From assembly GCF_020523925.1 (NCBI RefSeq), contig NZ_JAJAPW010000001.1:806001-870000 (forward strand): a stretch of DNA of 64,000 nucleotides, read 5' to 3'. Shown piece by piece: positions 27,915 to 38,488 of the stretch. The notes under the pieces were generated by a model. The model saw only the letters and a list, made by a program, of their open reading frames with translations. It was not told the origin of the DNA and did not search any database. The DNA comes from Neotamlana laminarinivorans (GTDB taxonomy: Bacteria; Bacteroidota; Bacteroidia; Flavobacteriales; Flavobacteriaceae). Position 1 is the stretch's first letter, and the number at the start of each line of letters is the position of its first letter. The position numbers and the translations under genes were made by a program.

Positions 27915-29235
27915 CACATATAAATTAGCATATTTATCTACTAGCGTTTTTATTGTCTTTCTATTATTTAACACAGTTACTGTTAATGCACAAGAGAAAC
28001 AATTAAAACTAGACGATTTAAAAAAGAAAGCGCTACAATACAGTAGAAGTATAAAAAACGATTCACTTTTAATAAAAAAAGCAGAATTTGTTAAGCAAGA
28101 AGCTTTTGATAATTATTTTCCAGAAGTTTCAGCAAATGCATTTGCTGTTCAAGCTTTTGATTATTTAGTACCTGAAATACCAACCTATTTGCCCGACGGT
28201 ATTGAGAATATATATTCTGTAGGCGCTACAGCAACACAAGCCGTTTATGCAGGAGGCAAAGTAAGACTTGGCAATAAGCTAGCTGAATTACAATTAGAAG
28301 CTAGAAAAATTGGTCATGAAACTACTATAGATTCTGTTATGTTTAATACAGAATTAAAGTTTTGGCAGCTAATACAGTTACAAGAGCAACAAAAAGTATT
28401 ACAAGCAGGTAAAACGTATGTTAACGAACTTTTAAAACAACAACAGGACTTACTAGATGCTGGGTTAATATCTGAAAGCCAAATGCTACAAGTAAATGTT
28501 GAAAAAAGTAATATTCTGGTTAACGAATTAGAACTTGCTAATTTTAGAAAAATTGCACTTTTAGATTTAGCTTTATATGTAGGAATACCTTTTGACACTA
28601 CTATGGTAGCCACAAGCAGTATTAATGAAGAGGCTTTTTCATCGGCAATTTTAGATAACAATTTAACTATTGATTTAGCTAGCAACAATCTATATCAACT
28701 TTCTCAAAAACAAGTAAGTGCTGCCGAATTGCAAGTTAAAAATGAAAAATCGAATTTATTACCACAAGTTGCCGTGGGCGTAAACGCAGTAAAAGTAGGT
28801 ACTTTTAACAATGCTTTTGATATGGATATACAACCCATTGCTTTTGGTACAGTAACCATACCTATTTCTGCATTCTGGGGAAAAGAAAAAAAGAAAATTC
28901 GCCAAAAAGAAGTGGATTTACAAATTGCTGAAAATAATTTACATGATGTTGAAGATCAATTAACAAAATACATTACCAAAAATTGGTACGATTTACAAAC
29001 AGCAAACAAACAAATTCAATATGCAAAAGACAAACTTACTTTTGCCAACAAAAACCTTGAAGCTCAACGTGATAATTACAATAGTGGTTTAAACAATTTA
29101 ACCGATTTATTAAACGCAAGACAAACTCAAGAAGAAGCCGAAGCTAGCTTAATAAGCGCTATTGCTAATTTTAAACAAAAAGAAGCGACTTACTTATACA
29201 GCACAAACCAAATTGAAATTCCGGTTTTAGATTAA
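27907..29235 (+). CDS. TolC-family outer-membrane efflux channel
   Basis: 442 residues. A signal peptide (TVTVNAQ cleavage) precedes two long coiled-coil/beta repeats of the OEP family; LDAGLISESQMLQVNVEKSN and YNSGLNNLTDLLNARQTQEE mark the equivalent helices of each half. The ATG at 27907 overlaps the pump stop by 8 bp. Earlier in-frame ATGs (27829, 27868) lie deeper inside the pump gene and would lengthen the region before the signal peptide. It completes the TetR-adaptor-RND-TolC operon. Confidence 0.93.
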   Translation: MSNTYKLAYLSTSVFIVFLLFNTVTVNAQEKQLKLDDLKKKALQYSRSIKNDSLLIKKAEFVKQEAFDNYFPEVSANAFAVQAFDYLVPEIPTYLPDGIENIYSVGATATQAVYAGGKVRLGNKLAELQLEARKIGHETTIDSVMFNTELKFWQLIQLQEQQKVLQAGKTYVNELLKQQQDLLDAGLISESQMLQVNVEKSNILVNELELANFRKIALLDLALYVGIPFDTTMVATSSINEEAFSSAILDNNLTIDLASNNLYQLSQKQVSAAELQVKNEKSNLLPQVAVGVNAVKVGTFNNAFDMDIQPIAFGTVTIPISAFWGKEKKKIRQKEVDLQIAENNLHDVEDQLTKYITKNWYDLQTANKQIQYAKDKLTFANKNLEAQRDNYNSGLNNLTDLLNARQTQEEAEASLISAIANFKQKEATYLYSTNQIEIPVLD

Positions 29236-29252
29236 TAGCAAATAATCGTTCC

Positions 29253-29294
29253 AAAAAAAAAAGGCTATAAACATTGTTTATAGCCTTTTTTTTG
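29253..29294. terminator. Bidirectional terminator between tolC-type gene and glmM
   Basis: Stem AAGGCTATAAAC (29261-29272) / GTTTATAGCCTT (29276-29287), 3-nt loop, with A and T runs outside. It ends the efflux operon and glmM. Confidence 0.94.
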
Positions 29295-29307
29295 TTTTAA
29301 ATCAATC

Positions 29308-30696
29308 TTATTTTTTGGCTATTTCACCTAATTCTTCAATAAATTTATCAGCTAAATTATCTGCAACATCTTGCGATTTAGCTTCAGTATAAATTCTAAT
29401 AATAGGTTCTGTATTACTTTTTCGTAAGTGTACCCAATTCTCCGGGAAATCTATTTTCACACCATCAACAGTGGTTAATTGTTCGTTTTGGTAACGGGAT
29501 TCTATTTCTTTTAAAATAGCATCAACATCTAATTCTGGTGTTAATTCTATTTTCTTTTTACTCATAAAATAACTTGGGTAGGTTTTTTTAAGCGCACTAA
29601 CACTCATTTTTTTATCGGCTAATAAACTTAAAAACAGAGCTACTCCAACTAAGGCATCTCTACCATAATGTGCTGGAGGATAAATTATTCCACCGTTACC
29701 TTCACCTCCAATAACCACGTTATTTTTCTTCATTAAATTCACAACATTCACTTCGCCTACAGCACTTGCTTCATATGTTCCGCCATGTTTTTCGGTTACA
29801 TCGCGCAATGCTCTGGTAGAACTCATATTGCTTACTGTATTTCCTGGTGTTTTGCTTAACACATAATCGGCACAAGCCACTAACGTATATTCTTCACCAA
29901 ACATTTCTCCATTTTCATCCATAAAGGCTAATCTATCTACATCTGGATCTACCACAATTCCAAAGTCGGCATTGTGTTTTTTTACAGCTTCAGACAAATC
30001 GGTTAAATGCTCTTTTAAAGGTTCGGGGTTATGCGGAAAATGCCCGTTTGGGTCGCAATATAATTTAATTACATTTACACCTAAACGTTCTAAAAGCAAA
30101 GGTATAGCAATACCTCCGGTAGAATTTACACCATCAAAAACTACTGTAAAATTAGCATTCTCAATAGCCTTTACATTTACTAAATCTAAATCCAGTACTT
30201 CAATAATATGTAAATCTATATATGCTTTATTTTTAGTAATTTTTCCCAGACTATCTACATCAGCAAAATTTATAGTATTATTTTCTGCTATTTCTAAAAT
30301 TTCGGCACCTGCTTTGGCATCAACAAACTCGCCCTTGCTATTTAATAATTTTAAAGCATTCCATTGCTTTGGGTTGTGGCTTGCTGTTAAAATTATACCG
30401 CCATCGGCATGTTCCATAGGCACAGCAACCTCAACAGTTGGTGTAGTAGAAAGACCTACATCAACCACATCTATACCTAAGCCAATTAGTGTATTCATTA
30501 CTAAATTCTGTATCATTTTTCCAGAAATACGCGCATCTCGCCCAACTACAACTTTATAATTTTGTTTGTCGCGTTGCTGCTTTACCCACATACCATAGGC
30601 CGAAGCAAATTTTACAGCATCAATAGGAGTTAAATTATCACCTACTTGACCACCTATTGTACCTCGAATTCCTGAAATGGATTTTATTAACGTCAT
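29308..30696 (-). CDS. glmM: Phosphoglucosamine mutase
   Basis: 462 residues of the alpha-D-phosphohexomutase family. The phosphoserine is S106 in ILTASHNPKQWN. The metal site is VDPDVDRLAF, the sugar-binding loop GGEGNGGIIYP and the phosphate-binding loop RKSNTEPIIRIYTEA. It converts glucosamine-6-phosphate to glucosamine-1-phosphate for UDP-GlcNAc. A phosphomannomutase role is the alternative; Bacteroidota relatives are usually named GlmM. A TATATTTG box (reverse strand, 30719-30726) lies 22 bp before the start. Confidence 0.88.
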   Translation of the reverse strand: MTLIKSISGIRGTIGGQVGDNLTPIDAVKFASAYGMWVKQQRDKQNYKVVVGRDARISGKMIQNLVMNTLIGLGIDVVDVGLSTTPTVEVAVPMEHADGGIILTASHNPKQWNALKLLNSKGEFVDAKAGAEILEIAENNTINFADVDSLGKITKNKAYIDLHIIEVLDLDLVNVKAIENANFTVVFDGVNSTGGIAIPLLLERLGVNVIKLYCDPNGHFPHNPEPLKEHLTDLSEAVKKHNADFGIVVDPDVDRLAFMDENGEMFGEEYTLVACADYVLSKTPGNTVSNMSSTRALRDVTEKHGGTYEASAVGEVNVVNLMKKNNVVIGGEGNGGIIYPPAHYGRDALVGVALFLSLLADKKMSVSALKKTYPSYFMSKKKIELTPELDVDAILKEIESRYQNEQLTTVDGVKIDFPENWVHLRKSNTEPIIRIYTEAKSQDVADNLADKFIEELGEIAKK

Positions 30697-30718
30697 ATAA
30701 TTTTTAATTAGTTATTCA

Positions 30719-30726
30719 CAAATATA
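30719..30726 (-). promoter_or_regulatory. -7 box for glmM
   Basis: Reverse-strand TATATTTG matches TAnnTTTG and lies 22 bp before the glmM start. No -33 TTG at the usual distance is clear. Confidence 0.5.
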
Positions 30727-30773
30727 GTATTTCAAAATCGTAATTTTTACTAAGGAATTTGTAAATTTCCAGA

Positions 30774-31373
30774 ATGAATTACTTAGCCCACATCTATTTA
30801 TCTGAAGGTAATAAACTAGTTACTATTGGAAATTTTATTGCAGATGATATAAAAGGAAAAAAATACCAAACCTTACCCAAAGAAATACAAATAGGCATAT
30901 TATTGCATAGACACATAGATACTTTTACTGATGCACATCCTATTGTAAGGCAAAGCACAAAAAAACTACATAAAAATTATGGGCACTATTCTGGAGTTAT
31001 TGTAGATATTTTATACGATCATTTTTTAGCCAAAAACTGGGTAAAATACTCAACAACACTACTACCTGATTACATTGAAAATTTTTATGATTTACTACGA
31101 GAAAATTTTGAATTACTTCCTCCTAGAATTCAAAAAATGATGCCACACATGGTTACCGATAATTGGCTAATATATTATGCCTCTATTGATGGAATTACTA
31201 AAGTTTTAGATGCCATGAATAAACGTACCCAAAATAGATCGGGTATGGATAGAGCAATAGACGAATTAACATTATATTATGATGAATTTGAAAATGAATT
31301 CACTCTTTTCTTTGAAGAATTAAGAGCATCATCAAAAGAAAAATTTAAATTATTAAACACCATTATTAGATGA
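30774..31373 (+). CDS. acpH: Acyl carrier protein phosphodiesterase
   Basis: 199 residues of the AcpH/DUF479 family. The N-terminus MNYLAHIYLSEGN, then GNFIADDIKG and GILLHRHIDTFTDAHP, supply the His/Asp residues of the HD-like metal site. AcpH removes 4'-phosphopantetheine from acyl carrier protein. It overlaps the following gamma-glutamyltransferase gene by 4 bp, so the two are translationally coupled, although no shared pathway is obvious. Confidence 0.88.
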   Translation: MNYLAHIYLSEGNKLVTIGNFIADDIKGKKYQTLPKEIQIGILLHRHIDTFTDAHPIVRQSTKKLHKNYGHYSGVIVDILYDHFLAKNWVKYSTTLLPDYIENFYDLLRENFELLPPRIQKMMPHMVTDNWLIYYASIDGITKVLDAMNKRTQNRSGMDRAIDELTLYYDEFENEFTLFFEELRASSKEKFKLLNTIIR

Positions 31374-33061
31374 GAAACTTAATACTTTTTAGTATAACAT
31401 TAGTTTTATTTTCATGTAAAGAAAAGGTTCCTGAAAATGTAAAAACACGAGGTTTAATAACACAGAATGCCATGGTAGTTTCGGCAAGAGCTGAAGCTTC
31501 AAAAATTGGTAGCGATATTTTAAAACAAGGTGGTAATGCTTTTGATGCCATGGTTGCTACAGAATTAGCATTAGCAGTGGCCTACCCTTACGCTGGAAAT
31601 CTTGGTGGTGGAGGCTTTATGGTTTATAGAAAAAATAATGGCGAATATGGCGCTTTAGATTACAGAGAAAAAGCACCCCTAGCTGCTACAAAAGACATGT
31701 ATTTAGATAGTTTAGGTAACATTATACCAGATAAAAGTACGCTAGGCGCTATGGCCGTGGGCGTTCCTGGAACAGTTGCTGGAGTTTTTGAAGTGCATAA
31801 AAAACTAGGTTCTTTACCAATTAAAACTATTTTAGAACCTGTAATTAAATTGGCTAAAAAAGGGGTAATTGTTACCAAAAAACAGGAAAAACGAATAAAA
31901 AAATATCAACCATTTTTTAAAAAAGCGAATCAAGATTCCATTATATTCGATAAAAATTGGAAAGAAAACGACACTATTAAATATCCGCAATTAGCAAAAA
32001 CTTTAGAGCGTATTTTAAAAAACGGACGCGACGAGTTTTATAAAGGCGAAACAGCTAAAACACTAGCTAAATTTATGCAAGATAATGGCGGAATTATTAC
32101 CGAAGAAGATTTAGCGCTTTACCAAGCTAAATGGCGTAAACCCATAACTTTTACTTATGATGATTTAAAGGTTATTTCAATATCACCACCATCAAGCGGT
32201 GGTGTGTGTTTAGCGCAAATTATGAAAATGATTGAGCCTTACGATTTAAATGATTATGGTCACAATTCTGTAAAAAGCATTCAAGTTATTACGGAAGCCG
32301 AACGACGCACATTTGCTGATAGAAGTCATTTTTTAGGCGACCCAGACTTTGTTAATATTCCTATTGATTCGTTAATAGATGCATCATATTTAAATAGCAG
32401 AATGTCCAACTTTTCATTTAAAAAAGCGACTTTATCTAGCGATGTAACCTACGGAAATATTGAAGTTATGGAAAGTGATGAAACCACTCATTACTCTATT
32501 GTAGATCAATTTGGAAATGCTGTGGCTGTTACAACAACAATAAACGGAGCTTACGGTTCTAAATTATACTGCCAAGAATTAGGTTTCTTTTTAAACAATG
32601 AAATGGACGATTTTAGTAGTAAACCCGGAGAACCTAATATGTTTGGCCTTATTGGCGCCGAAGCAAACAGTATAGCACCACAAAAAAGGATGCTTAGCGC
32701 CATGACACCAACAATTGTTGAAAAAAACGGCGAACTTTTTATGGTTGTAGGTACTCCTGGAGGTTCAACCATTATAACATCGGTATTACAAACTATTTTA
32801 AACGTACACGAATATGGCATGACTATGCAAGACGCCGTTAATGCACCTCGTTTTCATCATCAATGGTTACCCGATGAAATTAGATTAGAAAAAAACGGAT
32901 TTAGCAAAAAACTCAAAACAGAATTACAAAATCTAGGCTACCCAATAAACGAAAATCGTTCTCCTATTTTGGGTAAAGTAGATGCTATTCTTGTTTTAGA
33001 CGACAAAACCTATGAAGCTGGTGCCGATTACAGAGGAGACGACACTGCTATTGGATTTTAA
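31370..33061 (+). CDS. ggt: Gamma-glutamyltransferase, lipoprotein
   Basis: 563 residues. The lipobox LVLFSC makes it a membrane-anchored periplasmic enzyme. The proenzyme cuts itself before T372 in DETTHYSIVD, and that Thr is the nucleophile of the small subunit. Other motifs are GGGGFMVYR and NNEMDDFS; VGTPGGSTIITSVLQ holds the glycine loop. It hydrolyses or transfers gamma-glutamyl groups from glutathione and related peptides. Its start codon overlaps the acpH stop. Confidence 0.94.
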   Translation: MRNLILFSITLVLFSCKEKVPENVKTRGLITQNAMVVSARAEASKIGSDILKQGGNAFDAMVATELALAVAYPYAGNLGGGGFMVYRKNNGEYGALDYREKAPLAATKDMYLDSLGNIIPDKSTLGAMAVGVPGTVAGVFEVHKKLGSLPIKTILEPVIKLAKKGVIVTKKQEKRIKKYQPFFKKANQDSIIFDKNWKENDTIKYPQLAKTLERILKNGRDEFYKGETAKTLAKFMQDNGGIITEEDLALYQAKWRKPITFTYDDLKVISISPPSSGGVCLAQIMKMIEPYDLNDYGHNSVKSIQVITEAERRTFADRSHFLGDPDFVNIPIDSLIDASYLNSRMSNFSFKKATLSSDVTYGNIEVMESDETTHYSIVDQFGNAVAVTTTINGAYGSKLYCQELGFFLNNEMDDFSSKPGEPNMFGLIGAEANSIAPQKRMLSAMTPTIVEKNGELFMVVGTPGGSTIITSVLQTILNVHEYGMTMQDAVNAPRFHHQWLPDEIRLEKNGFSKKLKTELQNLGYPINENRSPILGKVDAILVLDDKTYEAGADYRGDDTAIGF

Positions 33062-33087
33062 TTATTAAAAAATAATAATCGTTATAA

Positions 33088-33816
33088 ATGACCAAAAGAT
33101 TAAAAAAAATATTAAAAATTATTTTAGGGGTAATTGTGTTTTTCACCTTACCTTCCTTACTTTTATTTGGCTTTTTATATTTTAAATACAACGAAGATTT
33201 ACCAACAGGAATTCAAGGTAAAAAAGCTGATGCGTTAGCCAAAAACATGCTACAAAGCTTAAATTATGAAGCTTATAAAAACACCGATTATATTGAATGG
33301 ACTTTTAAAAAAAGACATCATTATAATTGGAACAAAAAAAATAATATTTGCGAAGTTTTCTGGAAAAACAACAAGGTTGAGCTTAACCTAAATAAACCTT
33401 CGCTAAGTATTGCTTTTGTAAACAACGAAAAAGTTGTAGACGAAACAACAGCCAAAGACCTAATTAATAAAGCAACAGTTTATTTTAACAACGATTCGTT
33501 TTGGCTTGTAGCACCATACAAAGTGTTTGATAATGGTGTAGAAAGACGCCTCGTAAAAACCGAAAACAACAAGGAAACACTTTTAATTACTTATAAATCT
33601 GGAGGATCAACACCTGGCGACTCCTATTTATGGCTATTTAACGAAAACGGAAAACCCAAATCGTTTAAAATTTGGGCATCAATTTTACCTATAAATGGTT
33701 TAGAAGCCACTTGGAACGATTGGACAACCACCGAAACAGGTGCGCAATTACCAACCTTTCATAAACTTTTGGTTTTAGGTATAGAGATAGAAGATATTAA
33801 AACCAATAAAAACTAA
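33088..33816 (+). CDS. Membrane-anchored hypothetical protein
   Basis: 242 residues with one N-terminal membrane helix (about 7-31) after a strongly basic start and a soluble part of about 205 residues, probably periplasmic. I do not recognise the family with confidence. The soluble part is rich in aromatic residues (WTFKKRHHYNWNKKNN; SYLWLFNENGKPKSFKIW) with alternating strand-like segments, loosely like LolA-type folds, but that is a guess. It lies 26 bp after ggt and may be the last gene of acpH-ggt. Its end nearly touches the convergent gene. Confidence 0.75.
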   Translation: MTKRLKKILKIILGVIVFFTLPSLLLFGFLYFKYNEDLPTGIQGKKADALAKNMLQSLNYEAYKNTDYIEWTFKKRHHYNWNKKNNICEVFWKNNKVELNLNKPSLSIAFVNNEKVVDETTAKDLINKATVYFNNDSFWLVAPYKVFDNGVERRLVKTENNKETLLITYKSGGSTPGDSYLWLFNENGKPKSFKIWASILPINGLEATWNDWTTTETGAQLPTFHKLLVLGIEIEDIKTNKN

Positions 33817-33817
33817 A

Positions 33818-34342
33818 CTACTTACTGCGTTGCCCTACAAACTTGTGGGTATCCGATTTAAAAAGCACATTAAAGCTAGTTAAACTGCCGTAAATTCTAG
33901 TTAAATATTGCTGTAAATCTATTTTTTGTTGCGCATCTAAATCACTAGAATTTATACGCTGTTCCATAACTCGTAAACGATCTCTTACCATGGTTATTTT
34001 ATGAAAAAACTTATCAATAGGCAATTCGTATGGCTTCAAATTATCATCGGCTGGTTGTAAAATTAAAGTTCCACCTTTGTACTTATCAGCAATAGGCACA
34101 ACTTCGCTAGCATCGCTCCATTTTTTTAAAATTTTAACCAAACTAGTTTCTACATCATAAAAACTAACGGTATCAACTTCATCTTGAGCCGCTTCAATAA
34201 CCTCAAAATCACTATCTAAATCAATAGTTTCCAATCCGTTTTCAATAAAAGTAATCCAGTAATGTTGCGAGGTAACATTAGTAACTACACCTTTACCAAA
34301 TTCGACATGATTTATCCTAGATCCAATTCCTAATAATTTCAT
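33818..34342 (-). CDS. Conserved hypothetical protein with a small beta-barrel N-terminus
   Basis: 174 residues, no signal peptide. Residues 1-50 (GIGSRINHVEFGKGVVTNV; YWITFIENGLETI) look like a CarD/Tudor-type small barrel of the kind also found at the end of UvrD/PcrA helicases. The C-terminal half is helical and charged. The function is not known to me. The N-terminal pattern suggests contact with DNA, RNA polymerase or another protein. It is divergent from uvrA, which is thematically compatible but not proof of a repair role. Confidence 0.75.
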   Translation of the reverse strand: MKLLGIGSRINHVEFGKGVVTNVTSQHYWITFIENGLETIDLDSDFEVIEAAQDEVDTVSFYDVETSLVKILKKWSDASEVVPIADKYKGGTLILQPADDNLKPYELPIDKFFHKITMVRDRLRVMEQRINSSDLDAQQKIDLQQYLTRIYGSLTSFNVLFKSDTHKFVGQRSK

Positions 34343-34439
34343 TTATATAATTTTTAGTTGTTTACAAGTATAAGAAATACAACATAAAACTTCACAAGAA
34401 ATTAACAACTAAAGTTGTAAATTAGCAGTTTTGTAATTT

Positions 34440-37277
34440 ATGAGCAATTTCGAAGAATTTATTGAAGTAAAAGGAGCACGAGTACACAATCTTAAAAATA
34501 TAGATGTGTCTATTCCGCGTGAAAAACTTGTAGTTATTACAGGTTTATCGGGTAGCGGAAAATCGTCGTTAGCTTTCGATACTATTTATGCTGAAGGACA
34601 ACGCCGTTACATTGAAACATTTTCGGCTTATGCCAGACAATTTTTAGGTGGTTTAGAACGACCAGATGTTGATAAAATTGATGGCCTCTCGCCTGTTATT
34701 GCCATAGAACAAAAAACAACGAGTAAATCGCCACGATCTACCGTTGGAACTATTACAGAAATATACGATTTTTTACGTCTACTTTTTGCTCGTGCTAGTG
34801 ATGCTTATAGCTACAACACCGGCGAAAAAATGATTAGCTATAGCGACGAACAAATAAAAGAGCTCATTATAAAAGATTTTAATGGTAAACGCATTAATAT
34901 TTTAGCTCCTGTAATTCGATCTAGAAAAGGGCATTACCGCGAATTGTTCGAGCAAATAGCCAAACAAGGTTTTGTAAAAGTTAGAACTGATGGTAATATT
35001 GTTGATATTACTCGTGGCATGAAGTTGGATAGGTACAAAACCCACGATATTGAAATTGTTATTGATAGATTAAAGGTTGATGATTCTGTAGATAATGATA
35101 AAAGGCTTACCGAAACCATAAACACCGCCATGTACCATGGCGACGATGTACTTTTAGTAATTGATCAAGACACGCAAGAAGCACGTTATTTTAGTAGAAA
35201 CTTAATGTGCCCTACTTCTGGAATTTCATACCCAAACCCAGAACCTAATAATTTCTCGTTTAACTCACCAAAAGGTGCGTGTAGTAACTGCAATGGTATT
35301 GGTACTTTATATAAAGTTAACGAAAGCAAAATTATTCCAGACCCGTCATTATCAATAAAAAATGGCGCTTTAGCACCACATGGCGCAGAAAAAAAGAGCT
35401 GGATTTTTAAGCAGTTTGAAACTATTGCACAACGTTATAATTTTAAACTAACCGATGCTTACAAGGATATTCCTGAAGAAGCTAAACAAATGATTTTATA
35501 CGGTGGTAACGAAAAATTTTCTATTGAAAGTAAAACACTTGGTGTTACCAGAAATTATAAAATAGATTTTGAAGGCGTTGCTAATTTTATTGAAAACCAA
35601 TACAAAACAGCCGAATCTACTTCACTAAAACGTTGGGCTAAAGAGTACATGGATAAAGTTGAATGTCCTGTTTGTCAAGGTTCTCGGTTAAAAAAAGAAT
35701 CGCTTTATTTTAAATTAAACGGTAAAAATATTGCCGAATTAGCAAATACCGATATTGTTGATTTAGCAGATTGGTTTAATGATTTAGACAAACACCTTTC
35801 AAAAAAACAACTAAAAATTGCTGAAGAAGTTGTAAAAGAAATAAAAGCTCGATTACAGTTTTTATTAGATGTAGGTTTAAACTATTTATCACTAAACCGA
35901 AGTAGTAAAACCTTATCTGGTGGTGAGGCGCAACGTATTCGTTTAGCAACACAAATTGGATCGCAATTAGTTGGAGTTTTATATATTCTAGATGAACCAA
36001 GTATTGGTTTACACCAACGCGATAATGAAAAACTCATAAATTCATTAGTTTCATTACGCGACATAGGCAACTCTGTTTTAGTAGTAGAACATGATAAAGA
36101 CATGATTGAGCGTGCCGATTTTGTAGTAGATATTGGCCCTAAAGCAGGAAAACACGGAGGTGAAATAATTAGTTTAGGAACTCCGGAAGAACTTAAAACA
36201 CATCATACACTTACGGCACAGTATTTAAATGGTGATTTAGAAATTGAAGTTCCTAAAAAACGACGTGAAGGCAACGGTAATTTCTTAGAGCTAAAAGGTT
36301 GCACAGGCAACAACTTAAAAAATGTATCTGTTAAGTTTCCTCTAGGAAAAATGATTGGAGTTACTGGTGTTTCCGGTAGCGGAAAATCGACCTTAATTAA
36401 CGAAACCCTTTACCCTATTTTAAATGCACATTACTTTAATGGTGTAAAAAAACCTATGCCTTACAAAAGCATTAAAGGTTTGGAATATATCGATAAAGTT
36501 ATTGATATTAACCAATCGCCTATAGGAAGAACACCTCGAAGTAATCCAGCAACCTATACAGGTACTTTTGGCGAAATAAGAGCGCTTTTTGCAAAAATAC
36601 CAGAAGCCATGATTCGTGGTTATAAAGCTGGGCGTTTTAGCTTTAATGTAAAAGGTGGTCGCTGCGAAACTTGTCAAGGTGGTGGTTTACGCGTTATAGA
36701 AATGAATTTTTTACCAGACGTTTATGTTGAATGCGAAACTTGCCAAGGTAAGCGCTTTAACCGTGAAACGTTAGAAATTCGATATAAAGGCAAAAATATT
36801 AGTGATGTTTTAAACATGACTATTACTGAAGCTGTAGAATTTTTTGAGCACATCCCAAAAATTCACAGAAAACTAAAAACTATAAAAGATGTTGGTTTGG
36901 GTTATATTACATTGGGCCAACAAAGCACCACTTTGTCTGGTGGTGAAGCTCAACGTATTAAATTAGCTACCGAGCTCTCTAAACGCGATACTGGTAATAC
37001 CTTTTATATTTTAGATGAGCCTACTACCGGACTTCATTTTGAAGATATTCGTGTGTTGATGCAAGTTTTAAACAAACTAGCCGACAAAGGTAACACGGTT
37101 TTAATTATAGAACACAATTTAGATGTTATTAAAACCGTTGATCATATTATAGACATTGGTTACGAAGGTGGTAAAGGAGGTGGCCAACTAGTTGTAGAGG
37201 GCACTCCCGAAAAGGTTGCAAAACACCCTAAAAGCTACACAGCTAAGTTTTTAAAAAAAGAGTTAAATAACTCCTAA
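34440..37277 (+). CDS. uvrA: Excinuclease ABC subunit A
   Basis: 945 residues, full length. Two ABC ATPase modules: Walker [15 protein letters not shown] and [14 protein letters not shown], with two LSGGEAQRI signatures. Zinc-binding cysteines appear in [25 protein letters not shown] and CETCQGKR. UvrA dimers scan DNA for bulky damage and load UvrB in nucleotide excision repair. It is transcribed alone. No SOS-type operator was recognised upstream. Confidence 0.98.
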   Translation: MSNFEEFIEVKGARVHNLKNIDVSIPREKLVVITGLSGSGKSSLAFDTIYAEGQRRYIETFSAYARQFLGGLERPDVDKIDGLSPVIAIEQKTTSKSPRSTVGTITEIYDFLRLLFARASDAYSYNTGEKMISYSDEQIKELIIKDFNGKRINILAPVIRSRKGHYRELFEQIAKQGFVKVRTDGNIVDITRGMKLDRYKTHDIEIVIDRLKVDDSVDNDKRLTETINTAMYHGDDVLLVIDQDTQEARYFSRNLMCPTSGISYPNPEPNNFSFNSPKGACSNCNGIGTLYKVNESKIIPDPSLSIKNGALAPHGAEKKSWIFKQFETIAQRYNFKLTDAYKDIPEEAKQMILYGGNEKFSIESKTLGVTRNYKIDFEGVANFIENQYKTAESTSLKRWAKEYMDKVECPVCQGSRLKKESLYFKLNGKNIAELANTDIVDLADWFNDLDKHLSKKQLKIAEEVVKEIKARLQFLLDVGLNYLSLNRSSKTLSGGEAQRIRLATQIGSQLVGVLYILDEPSIGLHQRDNEKLINSLVSLRDIGNSVLVVEHDKDMIERADFVVDIGPKAGKHGGEIISLGTPEELKTHHTLTAQYLNGDLEIEVPKKRREGNGNFLELKGCTGNNLKNVSVKFPLGKMIGVTGVSGSGKSTLINETLYPILNAHYFNGVKKPMPYKSIKGLEYIDKVIDINQSPIGRTPRSNPATYTGTFGEIRALFAKIPEAMIRGYKAGRFSFNVKGGRCETCQGGGLRVIEMNFLPDVYVECETCQGKRFNRETLEIRYKGKNISDVLNMTITEAVEFFEHIPKIHRKLKTIKDVGLGYITLGQQSTTLSGGEAQRIKLATELSKRDTGNTFYILDEPTTGLHFEDIRVLMQVLNKLADKGNTVLIIEHNLDVIKTVDHIIDIGYEGGKGGGQLVVEGTPEKVAKHPKSYTAKFLKKELNNS

Positions 37278-37318
37278 AAAACACTTAAACTATTAAAAAA
37301 ACAAGTCTATAACACTAA

Positions 37319-37525
<207 letters not shown>

Positions 37526-37540
37526 TTAAATCTAAAACAC

Positions 37541-37574
37541 AAAAAAGCAAACTTAATAGGTTTGCTTTTTTTTA
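37541..37574 (+). terminator. Terminator of the small membrane protein gene
   Basis: Stem AAAAAAGCAAAC (37541-37552) / GTTTGCTTTTTT (37560-37571), 7-nt loop and T run. Confidence 0.9.
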
Positions 37575-37687
37575 GTAACCAACTCATTTACAACAACTAA
37601 TAATGTTTAATAAAATAATATAATAAGAAACTAAAACTATTTTGTTTTTAAATATTATTTTGCAATGTATAATTGAAAAAATTTAAC

Positions 37688-38377
37688 ATGAGAAAAGAAC
37701 AACATCATAAAGGTTGGAATGAGATTAAAACTAACGACTCCTGGGCTATTTTTAAAATAATGGGAGAGTTTGTTAACGGTTACGAAAAACTTAGTAAAAT
37801 AGGTCCATGTGTATCTATTTTTGGTTCTGCACGTACAAAACCAGATCATAAATACTATAAATTAGCCGAAAAAGTGGCTAATAAAATTGTTGAAGCTGGC
37901 TACGGTGTTATTACCGGTGGAGGACCAGGAATTATGGAAGCTGGTAATAAAGGTGCACATTTAGGCGGTGGTACATCGGTTGGATTAAATATTGAATTAC
38001 CTTTCGAGCAACACGACAACCCGTATATTGATTCTGATAAAAATTTAGATTTTGACTATTTTTTCGTTCGAAAAGTAATGTTTGTAAAATATTCTCAAGG
38101 TTTTGTTGTTATGCCTGGTGGTTTTGGAACTTTAGATGAATTGTTTGAGGCCATTACACTTATTCAAACTCATAAAATAGGTAAATTCCCAATAATTTTA
38201 GTAGGAACAGATTTTTGGTCTGGTTTAATGGATTGGGTTAAAAAAACACTTCTAGATGGCTTTGCTAATATTAGTGAAAAAGACTTAGACTTAATTCACT
38301 TAGTTGATACAGAAGACGAGGTTATTTCTATATTAGAAAACTTTTATAAAGAATCTGGATTAAGCCCTAACTTTTAA
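37688..38377 (+). CDS. LOG-family Rossmann-fold protein (TIGR00730)
   Basis: 229 residues. The family motifs GGGPGIMEAGNKGA and MPGGFGTLDELFE form the nucleotide-binding and catalytic site. LOG proteins cleave the N-glycosidic bond of nucleoside 5'-monophosphates (cytokinin-riboside or AMP-type substrates); many are mislabelled lysine decarboxylases. Length and the N-terminal extension fit the bacterial type II form. The ATG at 37688 was chosen over a TTG at 37673. It is followed by the unrelated membrane-barrel gene. Confidence 0.9.
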   Translation: MRKEQHHKGWNEIKTNDSWAIFKIMGEFVNGYEKLSKIGPCVSIFGSARTKPDHKYYKLAEKVANKIVEAGYGVITGGGPGIMEAGNKGAHLGGGTSVGLNIELPFEQHDNPYIDSDKNLDFDYFFVRKVMFVKYSQGFVVMPGGFGTLDELFEAITLIQTHKIGKFPIILVGTDFWSGLMDWVKKTLLDGFANISEKDLDLIHLVDTEDEVISILENFYKESGLSPNF

Positions 38378-38488
38378 CAAAAACCAGAAATTAAATTTAA
38401 CTCTTTGCTAATAAAACCAAATTGTACATTTATTTTGATAAACGGTAATGCCTTAAAACATACACGAATTACGAATGGTTTTAATAAG

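Noticed and set aside
28314-28688. 124-codon reverse frame inside the TolC-type gene
   Set aside because: Antisense shadow of a clear family member; no promoter or domain.
29972-30559. Long open frame of about 195 codons on the forward strand inside glmM
   Set aside because: It is fully antisense to a well-conserved gene, has a composition of a shadow frame and no recognisable domain.
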